A stretch of 20,409 nucleotides of DNA from Saccoglossus kowalevskii (Eukaryota; Hemichordata; Enteropneusta; Harrimaniidae): the NCBI RefSeq assembly GCF_000003605.2, contig NW_003125901.1, positions 69,451 through 89,859 on the forward strand, read 5' to 3'. Shown here in pieces: positions 1-13,900 of the stretch; position 1 is the stretch's first letter, and every line of letters begins with the position of its first letter. The notes below the pieces were generated by a model that did no database searches, was not told the origin of the DNA, and saw nothing but the letters and a program-made list of their open reading frames with translations. The position numbers and the translations under genes were made by a program.

Positions 1-1777
1 ATTATAAATGTAGCCGGACTGTTTCTCTTTATTCATTTGTCTACATCAATGTTACGTTATCGTCGCCATACTATTTGTTGGCCGCTTATTTGAGCAGCTA
101 GATATCTGATATAACGGAAAGGGACGTTGTGCACAGAGCATTTGCTATTAGATAGGAATCTTAAATTTAAATAATTTCTCCATCAATATAACTAACATTT
201 ACATTTTCAAACTCATTGAAATGTATAATATACCACGTGCATATGCGCGGGTAAGGCTGTCGACGAGTAGACTCCATCGAGTGTGATGAATAAGGGATAG
301 AGTGAATTCACGATAGGTGATCGCACTCCCCCGAGTCACAACTCCCCTTGCACTTCGCTTAATGTTTATAAAAGTACTGCAATACACAATACACAATACA
401 GACAAATATATACAATACATCTTTTGACCTGTGCTTATCTCAGAATCGAAAGTGGCAGACTTTTTACAAGCAAAGATTTCAATCAAACAAATGGTATTGT
501 CAAACACAACTAAGAAATTACTGTAGCGTAATCCACACGCTATTCCCCTGGCAAATACGGTCAGAAAGGATATCGTCGCCTCTGATACAGCCTCCAGTGT
601 AATTTCCTCATTGTCAGTATGACATTTTATGACATCAATAATGTTTTCATGTACATTACTTAAACTAGATTAACTTGATGAAGGCTTTGAATGAAATCGT
701 CTGGGCTTAGAAATTAGGATTAGATTTTACAACATAAGTGGAAAGCAAAACACATTAAATGTCGTAACCTTTCCACCCAGGGTTCAAAGCAGTAAACCAT
801 ATATACATGCGCAGTACACAATGTAGAAGAATGTATGTTGCGTTTATTTCAGAACTGCTATTCCAAATACTCTAATATAATGGTTGCACTTATCATGACC
901 ACACAGGATGTGAACAATACTTGGTTTGGCATAGGGGCATATTTTTCTGTGTTTAATCATCAGATTTTGTGACATACTGAACGAATAAGTGAGATTTGAT
1001 ATTTTTTTAACTAAGAAGCTACGAAAGTAATTGAAAACAGTGATAGTTTTGTCACTGAACTTTTTAATCATACACTGCCACTTTTTTCTTTACTACTTTC
1101 AAAACTTACGCTATAAAATTACACATGAATTGGGAAGGGCTTTCCTTAAGTTATGGTAGTATTTGTTTTCAATATAATACGCTCTCATCCGAGGATTAAA
1201 TAGACTTATTATTGTACGCAATTCTACAGAGTCAGTACAGAGAACTGCGAATCTGTATAATACCTAGATAACCCCGTATGCACCCAGAAATAAATAAGTA
1301 TTTGCAATGAAACGGACAACTATAATAACTACATTTATAAATATATAGAGAGAGCCATAGTAACGATTGATAGTGGATTGCAAATGAACTATTATTTAAA
1401 CAATCTGGCATATGAATATACCAGACGTACGTTTGCCTGTGTTCCGATTTGTAGAATGGAATGCAGTCTTACCAAACACAACCTATGCATTTACGAGTTG
1501 AAACGAACTGACTAGCTTATATGATGTGACAAAATGATATCATACACAATTTATTCCTTGCATTGAAGTTCGACAGCACAGTTTGACATACATATGCGTG
1601 AGAATTTACATATAATACAGTGATTTACGATAACACTCAAAACCGTTCTTAGCGTAATTGGTTATATTTCTAGCATAAAGGATTCACATTTGATCACTCT
1701 TGCAGGTGAGACAAGGAGATCTAAATTATTAACTATTTTTGTTTACTTCTAGCCTGGTCACCTTAATAGACCTTACT
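1..1777. other. 5' flank with no supported gene
   Basis: No exon with recognisable protein content was found on either strand; the open stretches here are short and low in complexity. A TATAAAAG at 367-374 and a small tandem repeat of aatacac (three units, 381-401) are visible, but nothing ties them to the gene. If a 5' UTR intron ends at the candidate acceptor at 1752, the promoter could lie in this region; without transcript data its position is unknown. Confidence 0.5.
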
Positions 1778-1901
1778 ATGGGAGATTACAAAATATATGT
1801 ACTCGCTGTGGTATATCTAGTCTGTAAATGTCAATGCTGGTCGGGTGCGGACTATTGGAACAGTAGATATACTGGAAAAGGAACTTATATTCCTTATACT
1901 G
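1778..1901 (+). CDS. Exon 1: start codon, signal peptide and Tyr/Gly-rich head
   Basis: The ATG at 1778 sits in a good animal initiation context (A at -3, G at +4), and an in-frame TAA at 1730-1732 rules out a longer N-terminus without another exon. Residues 1-20 have a short polar start followed by a hydrophobic run (IYVLAVVYLVC), as in a cleavable signal peptide, so the product enters the secretory pathway. The head after it is rich in Tyr, Gly and Thr and carries the motif RYTGKGTY, which recurs as RYTGGTY in exon 2. The donor GTGTGT at 1902 leaves phase 1, which exon 2 completes as Asp. A candidate acceptor, tacttctag ending at 1752, suggests that a 5' UTR exon may lie upstream. Confidence 0.8.
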
Positions 1902-4900
1902 GTGTGTATACAGTTTGGTATGACGTGCCTCAAGACATTGCATGTTTCAGTTAAAATTCAAAATTAGTAGATGAAGACACAATAGTAGCATGACATTGAT
2001 TTTATTTCTTATACCTGAAAAAATATATGAATACACTGTAAGCAACTTTATTTTAAATTTTACAGCTGAATTCATAATAGCTTACTGCAAACTGTGTCAC
2101 CTAATATGAAGTTATTTCAAGTTATAGTTTAAAAACACGTGCCTATTATAACACGATTGTGTTTTTTATCCATAGTCTTTACTCTGTTGTTCTGTATGTG
2201 TAAATGAAAAGTTGTTGAAACTGAACCTGGAATTTATATATCTTTTTTGCACGTGTATACACAAACATAATACTCAAGGGTCATCAATAAAGCAAAAATA
2301 CTTTATCAGAATCCAAATCCAAGTGTTACAGGTAACATGATTAAATGTACATTTAATTAGATACGTGGTATGGTTTATGGTCATTATCATATGGATATGG
2401 TAGATACACTGGTGGCACTTATTGTAATGGGTGTACTTGTAATGATAATACAAGGACTGTAACGCAATGCATTGGGCCTACTGTGTAAGCAATGACATGG
2501 TTTATTCATTATAATATTCATATTGTGTGTTGATAAACAATTAGTAGCAGATATGAATTAGTCATTTAGTTAAAAAACAACAGAATGCAAATAAGCAAGC
2601 AAATAAGTCAATAAGCAAACACCAACAACATATAGCACGATCAATTCAAAATAGAACTTATGGAAACCAACCAAGAAGGGTGTCGAGAGTGAACACAAAA
2701 GACAGGAACAGAGTGGTGATATTCTTGATTCGGAGTAATAGCGTAAAATGCGTTGTTTACTTCTATCCTGCAATATATCACCCAGTCATCTCTTCACTCT
2801 TTATTTGAACATGTAGGTTCATACAAAATAAACCTTATCTAACAGAGGTGAAAGCTGATATGTTTCCAAGCCCTGCAACACTGATATCCATGTAAGTAGA
2901 ATTGCATGATGAGATGCAATTCATTCATTATCTCAAAATACTCGAAAGTATTGAATAATATTATATTTGTGATTTCATATCAGTAAAGAGCAATACAATC
3001 TTCAAGTAAATAATTCTATCAGCATAACTTAAGTTACCAAATATTATAGAAATTGAGACCCCCCATGTGTCATATATATACGAATATTTTGTAACATTTC
3101 ATGATTATGGTTTCAGCTCTTTTGTCAATGTCGGTCTGCTACGAATAGAAAATAACACATTTGACCAGATGGCCAGTTTAGCCAGTCTGTAAGTATGAAT
3201 GAATGACTAAGAATTATTGTTGAGTGAAAGAAAATATAATTATTGCTACCATGGCTTATTGACTACATACCCAATGTGATATCTGAATTATGGGAAAGAT
3301 ATGTGTACTGTCGTTATTTAGTTTACCTCGGCTAACAATTTACAATGAGAATCATACAATAAGATCATCATACTAAGCAAACACAACTACGATTTAAATA
3401 TTTTGCTGCTTATCAATGTGAATCCTTCTGTTTTCTATATTTCCAAATAGGACAATCCATAATAACATGATAGTTGAGATACCTGATATATCATTTTGTA
3501 CCAGTCTAACATATCTGTAAGTCTATTCACAATTTTATTTGTTTGCAGTTTCGCATTTGAATTGACTGTACACAAATTTGTGTACATATACAATTTGACT
3601 TCATGTGGTATACTTTTGCTGTTTTTATTTGTCTCTTGTAGAATAGTTGTCAGTTGTTTTACATGACTGCGGTATAACTTTCGTTTAATTACTGAGGGAT
3701 ACAATATCGTTTCGGAATATTGTTCTATTACATTCTTCATGCATAACATTATGCCTAATATGTAAGGACTAGAATAAAAATGTTAACACTAATACAAAAG
3801 TATATCAAGTTACTAACAATAGCTTTTGGAAACACCACAGGTCAATTAATGTGCTATTTATTCTATACGGGCCTGATACGTGGCATAGTTATCAAGCAGC
3901 TAACAGTGCAGTGACATTATTTTTGATTTTATTCTTTCAGAGATCTATCTCGAAATCAGATACAAATATTTACAGCTACCTATACAAATTATGTTTGGCC
4001 AAGTACATTGCAGAAAGTGTGAGTACCACTTTTTTGGTTTAAATGGTGTTATCGTTAAATTTCATGAAAGGCAATTTGATGCAAGTGAGAACATGTCTAC
4101 TTTTTCAGGAGTTTAATGGAAAATAGCATAGATTGGGTTCCAGATGGTTTGTTCAGTAATACCAATATTCAGTTTCTGTGAGTATTACACATCTCTTGTG
4201 AAACAATTTAAAATCATTTACGTATGTAAATCAGCATCTGTATAACTACAGCATATTATTGTTTGTAAAAGTGTCTTATCTACGGAAATCTGTTAGCATG
4301 ATAATCATTGAGTGTATCCATAATATTCTATTGGCTATATATATGTGATAATTTAAAGAATGAAATGCATATACAATCACGAGAACATATTGGCTATCAT
4401 TTCACTTATTGCTTACCAAAATGCTGAACAAATGAAAATATTGAAAATGTTAGTCAGTGAAAAATTATTTCACGGAAATTCTGTCAAAAATGCCAAAAGA
4501 TAATGATGCTAGTTAGTTATGTTTTATTTATTCGAGTGTATATAAAATATACAATAATTTCTAACATGATACATCAAATACAATTCAACATCTTTGTAAT
4601 CATCAATATGTGTATCTTTCAGCGGTCTTAGCAATAATAATATCTCAAGAATACCGGATGCAGCTCTTCAAAACATGCATAGTTTGATATTTTTGTAAGT
4701 ATGTTGTTGCTGACAATGTGTGGTACATTCCAGTCCACTTCGAGTCATTTTTATTGTGTATTTATATATATATATATATATATTTATATAATTTAATTTC
4801 TGGCATATAAACCATGTGACATTTCTCATGCGAATGTTTATACAAACATTAAAATAGACAGGTGTATTAACTTACATTACTAAGGAATACAGTTACACAC

Positions 4901-7900
4901 ACTCAATCTTAAAATTTACAATATTATCTTATTTGCATACAAATTATCTGTTACTTTTACCTTGAAGTACGCTTTCAAGATGACTGTATGACAACAACAT
5001 TTCACTCCCTAGTATTTGGGGAATATCTGAAATAAACGTACATTATCCTAATTTTAGATCCTTGGATGGCAACAAGATCAAAAGGATAACTAACAAAAAT
5101 CTTGCCGTACTTACCAGTCCAACATTCCAACACCTGTAAGTAACCAATCAGATATCTGAACTTTGCGTGTATGTTCACAAATCAACAATAAATGCTTGCG
5201 CGAGTTTCTCGATATATTGACTTAAGAAATCTAATACTCATGTTATAACTGAACTGATTTCTCGTTTTTACAGTAATGTGAGTAACAATGTCATCAACTA
5301 CATTTCGATCAATGCCTTGAGACGGCTGCGTAATCTGGCAATTCTGTAAGTGCTATCCATTGTTGTATTTCAAATTCACACCTGTGTTATGATATGGATT
5401 TTAAACATAAATATCCCCAGGTAAACAAAAACATTTTAAAAACATTTTTATCAACAGGGAATTACATGACAATGAATTAAGAAGTACACCGTGGAAGACA
5501 TTCTATGACATGCCCAAACTACTACATTTGTATGTATACAAAGAATTATTATTTGTTACATTACATTACAGTTCCAGTTCTAAAATTCATTTTTCTAGTT
5601 TTTCTATTTCTAATTATAAATTTAACAAGTTTAATTTAGGCTAAACTGATGGATTCGTATACGTTTGATCTGAAACCAGTATTTACTGCTTTTGCAAATA
5701 ATGAACAAAGAGTATGGCTAATTGTCGACCAATGCAATATTATGGATGTGAGAATGTGAGAAGAATTTACCATCCTATGAAACTATTCAGGAATGTTTAA
5801 AACTCGTGATTGTGCCGTAATAATGTCTCATTTCTTGACAGAGATTTGAACCACAATTACATTAAAGTACTTACCAGTAGGTCGTTCAGCACGATGCCAA
5901 TATTGCAAACATTGTAAGTATATTACATTTGCAATATTAATGAAAATGAGAGGATGTACTAATAAGTTTTTTGTGAAACAGTCCACTTTGAAGCACTAAG
6001 TGAATGTTCTAATGTCGTTTGTTATACATCCGTCATTGTCTCATATTTCATTTTTTATTTAGGGTGTTACATTCACAAAAAGCTCCATATCAGATGACAA
6101 CGATCAAATATGATGCATTCGATGGAATATCTAACGATCTTACAACACTGTAAGTCAACATAATTTTCTGTACAGAATATATATTCTGTGAGAACATTTT
6201 AACAGTATAGCATCAGGCTTGTATAGTGTCAATGACAGTTCGTAATTACAAAGAAAATTACAGTTTTAATTGTATACATCCTGCAATATGATGATATACC
6301 ATCATCAACAAACATCATAAATTACCATCAACATAAACATTTTGGGTAAATCATGGAATATTTAAAGGATGGTCTACGAGCATCAGACGTTGCTGGAAAC
6401 GAGTTATATATCACTTTTGGTATACAAGGCAAATGCCCTCATCAACAAACATCATGAATCATCATCAACATAACAGTTTTAGGTAAATCATGGAATAATC
6501 CAGTAAGGATTAATGATATTTAAAGGATGGTCTGCGGGCATCAGACGTTGCTGGAACCGAGTTATATATCACTTTTCGTATACAAGGCAAATGCTGTTCG
6601 ATGCAGTCCACACATTATTTCAAAGAGCCTGTCAGATTTTGAAACATTAATCTCTCTATAAATACTCTCGGTCAGCATGACAGTGGCTCTTTGGTGCACT
6701 ATGTACACTATAGAAAACAAATGCCAAATATCAATTGCAAACTTATTTAATTAAATGTCTTTAATACTGTTATTAGTGTGCATCTCGTCATCCACGACAT
6801 AGAAAAATTTTGCCCATACAACAGTGATCAGGAATCAATTCGTACATTGAAACCCAGCAACAATGAAACCACAATGGTACAGCTGTCAATATACTTCATT
6901 AGAATACATGCCAATCAGTAAGCATGAACTGTGTAATATCGTTCTCGGCGTCAAAATCAGAAATAAAGAAACTGATCTCAACTCTAGAGGCCCCAATCAC
7001 ATTATTATGGGAAAATTGTTTTTAAAAAAGACTTCTAACGTAAAAAATGTGGAAAATGAAACGCCTTTCCGTTTGCGGAATTATCATATTAGTTTAGAAC
7101 AAATATCGTAAACTCCTGTGAACGTTATAGAAACATTTGTTCTTTAACAGTTTGGAGGAAAATAACACCAGTCACAGTTAAATGAGAAACGTATACCCAT
7201 AAAAAGTGGTAGAGTAGAATAATTAGTTCAACAGCTAAATACCTAAATACAGTTTTAATATGTCAACCAGAGTTTTTTTCAGAACAAAACAAAATACACT
7301 ATATCTTGTGTTATGCAACATTGATTTCTTATGTGGAATTGTTATTATAATTGTGTATTATATACTTCTAGATTATGCCACGTAGTGTATTAGTATTTGC
7401 TCAATCTAACACTATTCTTATCCTCTGTTTGTCACCCAGATTTATCAGTGATAATAAGTTACCATATTTTCCTCATGCTCTATTTGAAGGGGAATCCTAT
7501 ATAAGTTTGCGATATCTGTAGGTATCTGTATTTTTTGAAAATGTACCTTTTATCCGTATAACTATGTGGCAATTGAATATTGTAATTTATGTGTTATAGA
7601 CGTTGACAGATTTTTCAAAGAAATAGAAACCGGTGTATGTGAATGAACATCAATCATAACAGTTTATGTATATCTTTAGTTGGATATTTTATATGATTCA
7701 GAAATGAGTCGATCTTTCAACTTAAATTGGGTTGTCCGAAAATACTATTTGAGGGATCGAGTTGGCCTCGGACTTTGTTTGTGTACATCGCCATCGAAAC
7801 TTCGCTGCATTATTCATGTTTTTGTGTTTACATCGTTGATTAACTTTCTAATTTTTAGACATGCTGATCATAATGACATCAGTAACATGACTACTTACTC

Positions 7901-10900
7901 TGATGACCAATACACCGCTACAACTCTAGTGTACTATAATACGAAGAAGTACAATGTGGAACTGTTTGGAACTGCACGTTATTTACAAGAATTGTATGTA
8001 ACATTCAAATATTCATCTACAAATATACAAATGTGAATACACAAATGTATATACTGTTGAAGGAAAATATCTGTTTTCTTGACAACTATAATAGTTTCTG
8101 AATAGCTAAACTTTACATATTTTCTAAAGAAGAATATCGTCTTATCATAAGTCACACATTGAGAACGATTACCCAATTTGAATAACATAATTTGACGTGC
8201 AGAATGCAGCCGATAATTCAATCAGTTAGAGCAAGTTACATAAAATCAAGTACGTGTTTCATAACAAGTTTTTACATTTCGCTCCTCGTGAGGCGTCTAC
8301 CGTAAATCATATACATGTGTTAGAAAATTAAGCTTGATTACAATTTAGGATTGTGACTGAAATTTAGCCAGCCAATGAGATTGTTTTAATTTCAACCAAT
8401 CACCTCCTTTATCTTTTCAAAAAACATGTATAATGCCATATTCATTGTAACTATTTAAGAACAAGACCAATATTTACTTTGAGAATATAAGTAGGAGACG
8501 AAACGTCCCTTCTAAGTTCTTTTGTTCGTTCATGGTTCGTTCATAGTTCGTTCAATAAAGTCATCTATTGCAGTCCATACGCGGTTTATTCTTCCATTCC
8601 TGAACTTAAACCTACTCTTCTTAACAATTACCACAACATGTGAATGAATTTTAAAATCATGAATATCAGAAGATTACCACTATATATCTTCACTATTCCA
8701 AAGATCATCCTCTTAATCAGAGAGGGGTGTTACAGCAACTGAATCAATTATAAAGTTTTGAACTACGAATGTTTATTTTGGCCTGTTATTTTTTGCAATA
8801 TTTTATTCTAGATATCTGCATTATAATTTGCTACCCTTTCTAAGGACTGGAACATTCACCGATTTGGCAACACTGCAGGTGCTGAATTTAGCTGGTAACG
8901 GCATTACATTCACAGAAATAAACACATTTCCCGACTTACAGTGAGTATTACGTAATTGTGTATGTGTAGTAGCAGTTATATTACCAACTTACGCCTGTAT
9001 ACTGTAATATTTTGATTTGTAGGTATGTTTGTTAGTAAAGTTGTATACGTCGCATAATAACGACTATGTTGCTTTTAATATCCCTAAATTTAACATATGT
9101 GATGTATAATTATTTGATTTTATTCAAATTCTGTATTTAAAGATCTTTTAATTGCCTGTCTGATCTTCATATTCTGTTGTCCTCGTGGACAAAACTTACA
9201 AACACTATTAGTGTCTGTTTGGAAATCATATCAAAATAAGCAAGTTGGACTTATTGAAAATAATAATTTAACTTACAAACAAATGTTGTTTAGTAAAAAC
9301 CATTAAATGATTGGGTATGTTGTTTCCATTTGACCTACAAATAATTAGTTCAAACGTGTGAGTGACACTGATCATTAATTATTGTCAATTGTATTCATTT
9401 CAGCTACCTTGGAAATACTCTCTACAATTGTAGTGATGACTGTGATAGCACATTGAGGACTTTGGATTTGTCGTATAATCAAATTAGTTATTTCCCAGAT
9501 TTGTCTTTCGACTATTCTACCAGTCTTACTAATCTGTAAGTAATCAAAGACTTACTGATGGCAATAAATGTTGAGTCGATGATTTGAATACATTATTGTT
9601 TCAGCTCATGCTACAGAAAACTCCATTGTAATACGCACAACAAATGCACTGAAGCTGAATATGATAGCGAACAGTGGCACCATAATTCTTGCATTCGCAA
9701 AATCGCGTTAGTTTAGGATAATGATTTATAGGTGGTTTGGGGAAATTCGGGCTTTTGGCGACGTAAGTTATTTAAGCTCATTTTAACATGTACATTGTGC
9801 TTCCAAATTTTACAACCAACTAACCGGTGTATTGATGGGTAGGTGAAAAGGGGGTGAACAAATTATCTTGACACAGATTAGGATTGAACGTTTAACATTT
9901 TTGAACAAATAGACGCAGGTTTCAAAAACGCACCGACATTACCAGATGTAAGGATCACTTATGTTGCACTATTGTTATCTAAAAATCAGAAGTTGGATTT
10001 AATGGTTGACTTGCCTTTTGCAATGAATTTGTAATTGTAACATAATTTATTCCACTTTCGATTTTTCATTCTAGATATTTGCAGAACAATAAATTGACAT
10101 TTCTAGTAGCTGAGACATTTACTGGACTTATAGAACTGCAAATATTGAATCTTGATAGTAATGATATTATATCAATAGAGAACAACACATTTCCTGACAG
10201 CATCAGAACAATGTAAGTTGAAATATTATCGTTTAAGTTGCATAGGATGTTTTTGTAAATGACCACAGTTCGTTTCATTTGCTTATTTTTGTCTCGTGTC
10301 ATCGCGATATGAAAACCAATATCAATAACTGATTTCTAAACTTTGTTTTTCATTCAGTTCACTGAACTATAATTATTTCCGCTTTCTTCACGAAAATCCA
10401 TTCTACAACCTGACCCAGTTGACCAGCTTAGATTTGTCTGGTAATGTTATCGATTACATCCCAGATACAGCGTTTGATCATTGCACAAGTCTAACAAATC
10501 TGTGAGTGCTGAAGAAGTATTGTATTTAATATACATCTGTTTTCATTGTAGTAGACGTTTCAGTGCGTCATATGGTATTCTAGCTCCCCCGGTCTGTCTA
10601 TTCAAATCATTAGAGCATTGTTTAACCATTCAAAGATGCACAGTGGATAATTTTGAGTGGTTTCCAACATTTTAATTTTTTCTATAGTGATACACACAAT
10701 GAAGTGAGGTTTATCGTTAAAGACAAATAGTAAATCTGTTGCAAGTGCCACGGTACTTAATTGCCTATACGTAAATTCAGGAAGTGTTAACCTTAGAGTT
10801 TTTATTAGAGTTTTGATATGTGCTGTGAAACAATGTTGCTTGAACATTGGGAAGTTCAATAGTTAAATCTTTCTGCTACAGTTTATTGTATAGATTTGAT

Positions 10901-13900
10901 CGTTTTTTTATTGACAGCTACATTGACGGTAATCAACTTGGTCGTATTTTAAACACATCTTTTGAAGACTGCCCTCTAACGGGCACTCTGGATTTAAGCA
11001 GTAATGAAATTGCGTATATTGAACCCGGCTCTTTCGATCATATAACATCGATGTATAGATTGGATTTATCAAATAATCACCTGACATCATTACCAAGAGG
11101 CGGTGACTTTGTGAACATTAATATCAACAGACTGTGAGTATAATATTAATATATGATCCATGTGTACATTAAGTCAATCAGAGTATACTGTTATGTAATG
11201 TACACATTCGATGAACTCATAGACCATATTTTCATAAACCTCGAAATTACTGAACAACACTATGTGATTGGTAACCTTTTCGCTTTTGTTACAGTATACT
11301 GTCTAACAACAGAATTACATCATTACTTGGCGAGACTTTTCAAAACATGACTGGTGGCTACATTCTGTAAGTACATAATTGTAATGTTTAATGAATCCTA
11401 GACTAGGTTTCGTTGTTGTATATCTGATCGCCATGTGTGGGAGATAGAAGACAGTTCTTTATTAAATGTTACGCTTTATACTGAAATGTCAAGCTACATT
11501 GTAAATCACCTGATTTAAAATAATCCCACACAATCTGTAATCTGTAAAATCTACGTTCTTTTCAGTGATCTGCAAAACAATGACATATCAACCATTGCGT
11601 CATATGCATTTGACCGTGTCAGTGCATCGTACATGTAAGTACAAACTGACATTCTTATTTCAGGTGGGATATTTGTGTTTCAATAAAATCATGGATTGAT
11701 ATTTCTACTTACCAAAATAGTGTAAAATTAAACATTGATAAGTATGGAGAAACCAGATTATAAGAATGTTCCTGGATATAAATGCTGATTCAAGATAACA
11801 TGTCGCGACTGGATGTTTGTTTTTTGCGGGGATAAATTTGTGAGGTCAATAACAATACTATCACTGGCAAATAGGAAAAATTATTTTCAAATGGAATAAG
11901 TTATAAAAAAGAAAATGCATTTTGTCGTGCATTAGTCGAATTGTGTTTTGTTTATTGTTATATAATTTGTATATAACTGTATGACTGTAGCATATGGATG
12001 TTATACTGATCATGAATGGTTATCAAACTCAAGGAATATCCGTGACCTAACTTTAAACATGAAGTATACCAAAAAAACAATGACTGCCATTGGGTTACAG
12101 GTAGCGTTGTTATTCAGTAGCTCGTTATCTGGAGACTTTTATGGCGTGAATACAAATGTAGTCACTGTAGCTGTAATATGTAGCTTTAAGAACTAACATT
12201 GTTCTTGAATTCTAAATTGAGCTAAACCATGGCGCTAATCTAATAATTGTTGTATCTATGTAATGTTATAGTTACCTGACAGGTAATCCACTAAATACAT
12301 TATCGCCGTATTCGTTTAACGACGTTGGAGCTTCGTACCTGTAAGTACTTTGATAGAAATCAAATACGCATCTGACGACCGAAGATAATTATTCAATGAA
12401 CTAGATTGAAATTCAATTTGTGACACACTTCGAATGTGTGTTTGTTTCATTTGAGGTTAAAATACTTGAAGTTAGCGTCGTTATGTTGTGCTTTAAAAAA
12501 ACTTTGATCTGTTAACAACGTTTCAGATATTTGCAAAGTATGTTACTGCAAACCATACCACCACGTACGTTCAATGGCATTAGGATAACTTATTATTTGT
12601 AAGTATTGTGCTCACCCGGAATAAATGAAATGAGTTATTCTTTGATTAGTGCCATTTATTATTGTGTTGTGTTACAATGTATTAGCAACTAAAGCTTCTT
12701 ACAGTGTTCAGTCCAAAATAACCACCATTTTCATTTAGAAATCTAAGAATCTTATGCGATGTTTTGAGTGAATATGGCACCTATCATTATCCGCAATACT
12801 ATATACATTGACACAAAGTTGTCTTTTTTTCTGTTAAAAGTGTTTTAATAATGTGTTCCAAATATCAAGATAATATTATTAGGCAGTTTCAGTTTTATTT
12901 TTCAATCGCATTCTTTATAATCTGATGTAATAAAACAGGTCAATAAAAATCATTTGCACCACAACTATGGTATTCAATAAAATAATATTTTGTTTCAGAT
13001 ACTTGTATGAAAACCAGATTGAAAAGATTGAGTCAGAGGCTTTCAGCGGAACGGTTGGATACCTGTAAGAATATTTTATTTTTATTTTAGAATTGAGCCG
13101 CTGTGTGTCGATAGTAAATAGGGAATACACGAGTCATTCTTAAACGCTTGGTATTATATTTGTATTCACTTTTGTTATGGAAAGTTGATGATATATGCAT
13201 GCATGGTTTGCTCACGACACACATGCAAAGCCAATCGCATTAAACAATAATTTATGGCGTACTATCTACATAAGTATACATTAGTATGAGTAAAACTCAA
13301 TCTTTTAATATGATATTTATACTTTCAGATATCTGTATAGAAATAAGATTGAAATTATTGAGTCAGAAGCATTCACTGGAATTTTTCGAATGTAAGTGTG
13401 GTTATTGTGAGTAATCCATCAATTATCCACAAGAATATCACTTATCTTAGAAATCAACCTTTCTCAGGATCGATCTTTCCTTTACCATTTCCATTGTAAA
13501 TTTGGTATGTTTAAAACAACTAAGAAGTGCAGCGTACTTCATGAGAAAGAAACCACGTCACTTTGCTCTGAAACGTATTAAGATATAGGTAAACTGACAT
13601 TTCAGACAATTAAAAATATGCTTTTATTATAGTTTGCTATCATATTATTCCTTAAATGTTGGTTTCTTATGTTGTTTTTTCTAGTTATCTTTACTCTAAT
13701 TTGATCAGAACTATCAACAGTCCAATGTTTGGGAGTGGATCAACAGCGTACATATTAGATCTGCATGACAACAAGATTTCGAAATTGACTGCTGATGTCT
13801 TCACAGGGGTGAACATCGTGTATAGTCTGTAAGCTATTCATATTCATATATAATTTAGTCGAAATCAAAGTAACTACGATTTAAGGTGTGCATATTTTAT

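Noticed and set aside
367-374. TATAAAAG as the promoter of the gene
   Set aside because: It lies 1.4 kb upstream of the start codon with no evidence of a 5' UTR exon; a motif this short occurs by chance in AT-rich DNA.
199-507. Minus-strand open frame of about 100 codons in the 5' flank
   Set aside because: No recognisable domain or plausible splice context; residue composition looks like translated non-coding DNA.
844-1071. Minus-strand open frame of 75 codons
   Set aside because: Short, no family resemblance, and surrounded by AT-rich non-coding sequence.
3435-3749. Minus-strand open frame of 104 codons overlapping exon 5
   Set aside because: It overlaps a supported plus-strand LRR exon and its intron; no domain seen.
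3643-3763. Possible extra LRR exon between exons 5 and 6 (cttgtag acceptor, gtaagg donor)
   Set aside because: In the required phase it hits TGA after eight codons, the repeat spacing is poor, and exon 5 joins exon 6 directly in frame.
6863-7111. Plus-strand open frame of 82 codons in the long intron
   Set aside because: No splice-compatible acceptor in phase with exon 13, no LRR pattern, and exons 13 and 14 join cleanly without it.
11981-12196. Open frame in the intron between exons 22 and 23
   Set aside because: Cannot be spliced in phase and shows no repeat motif.
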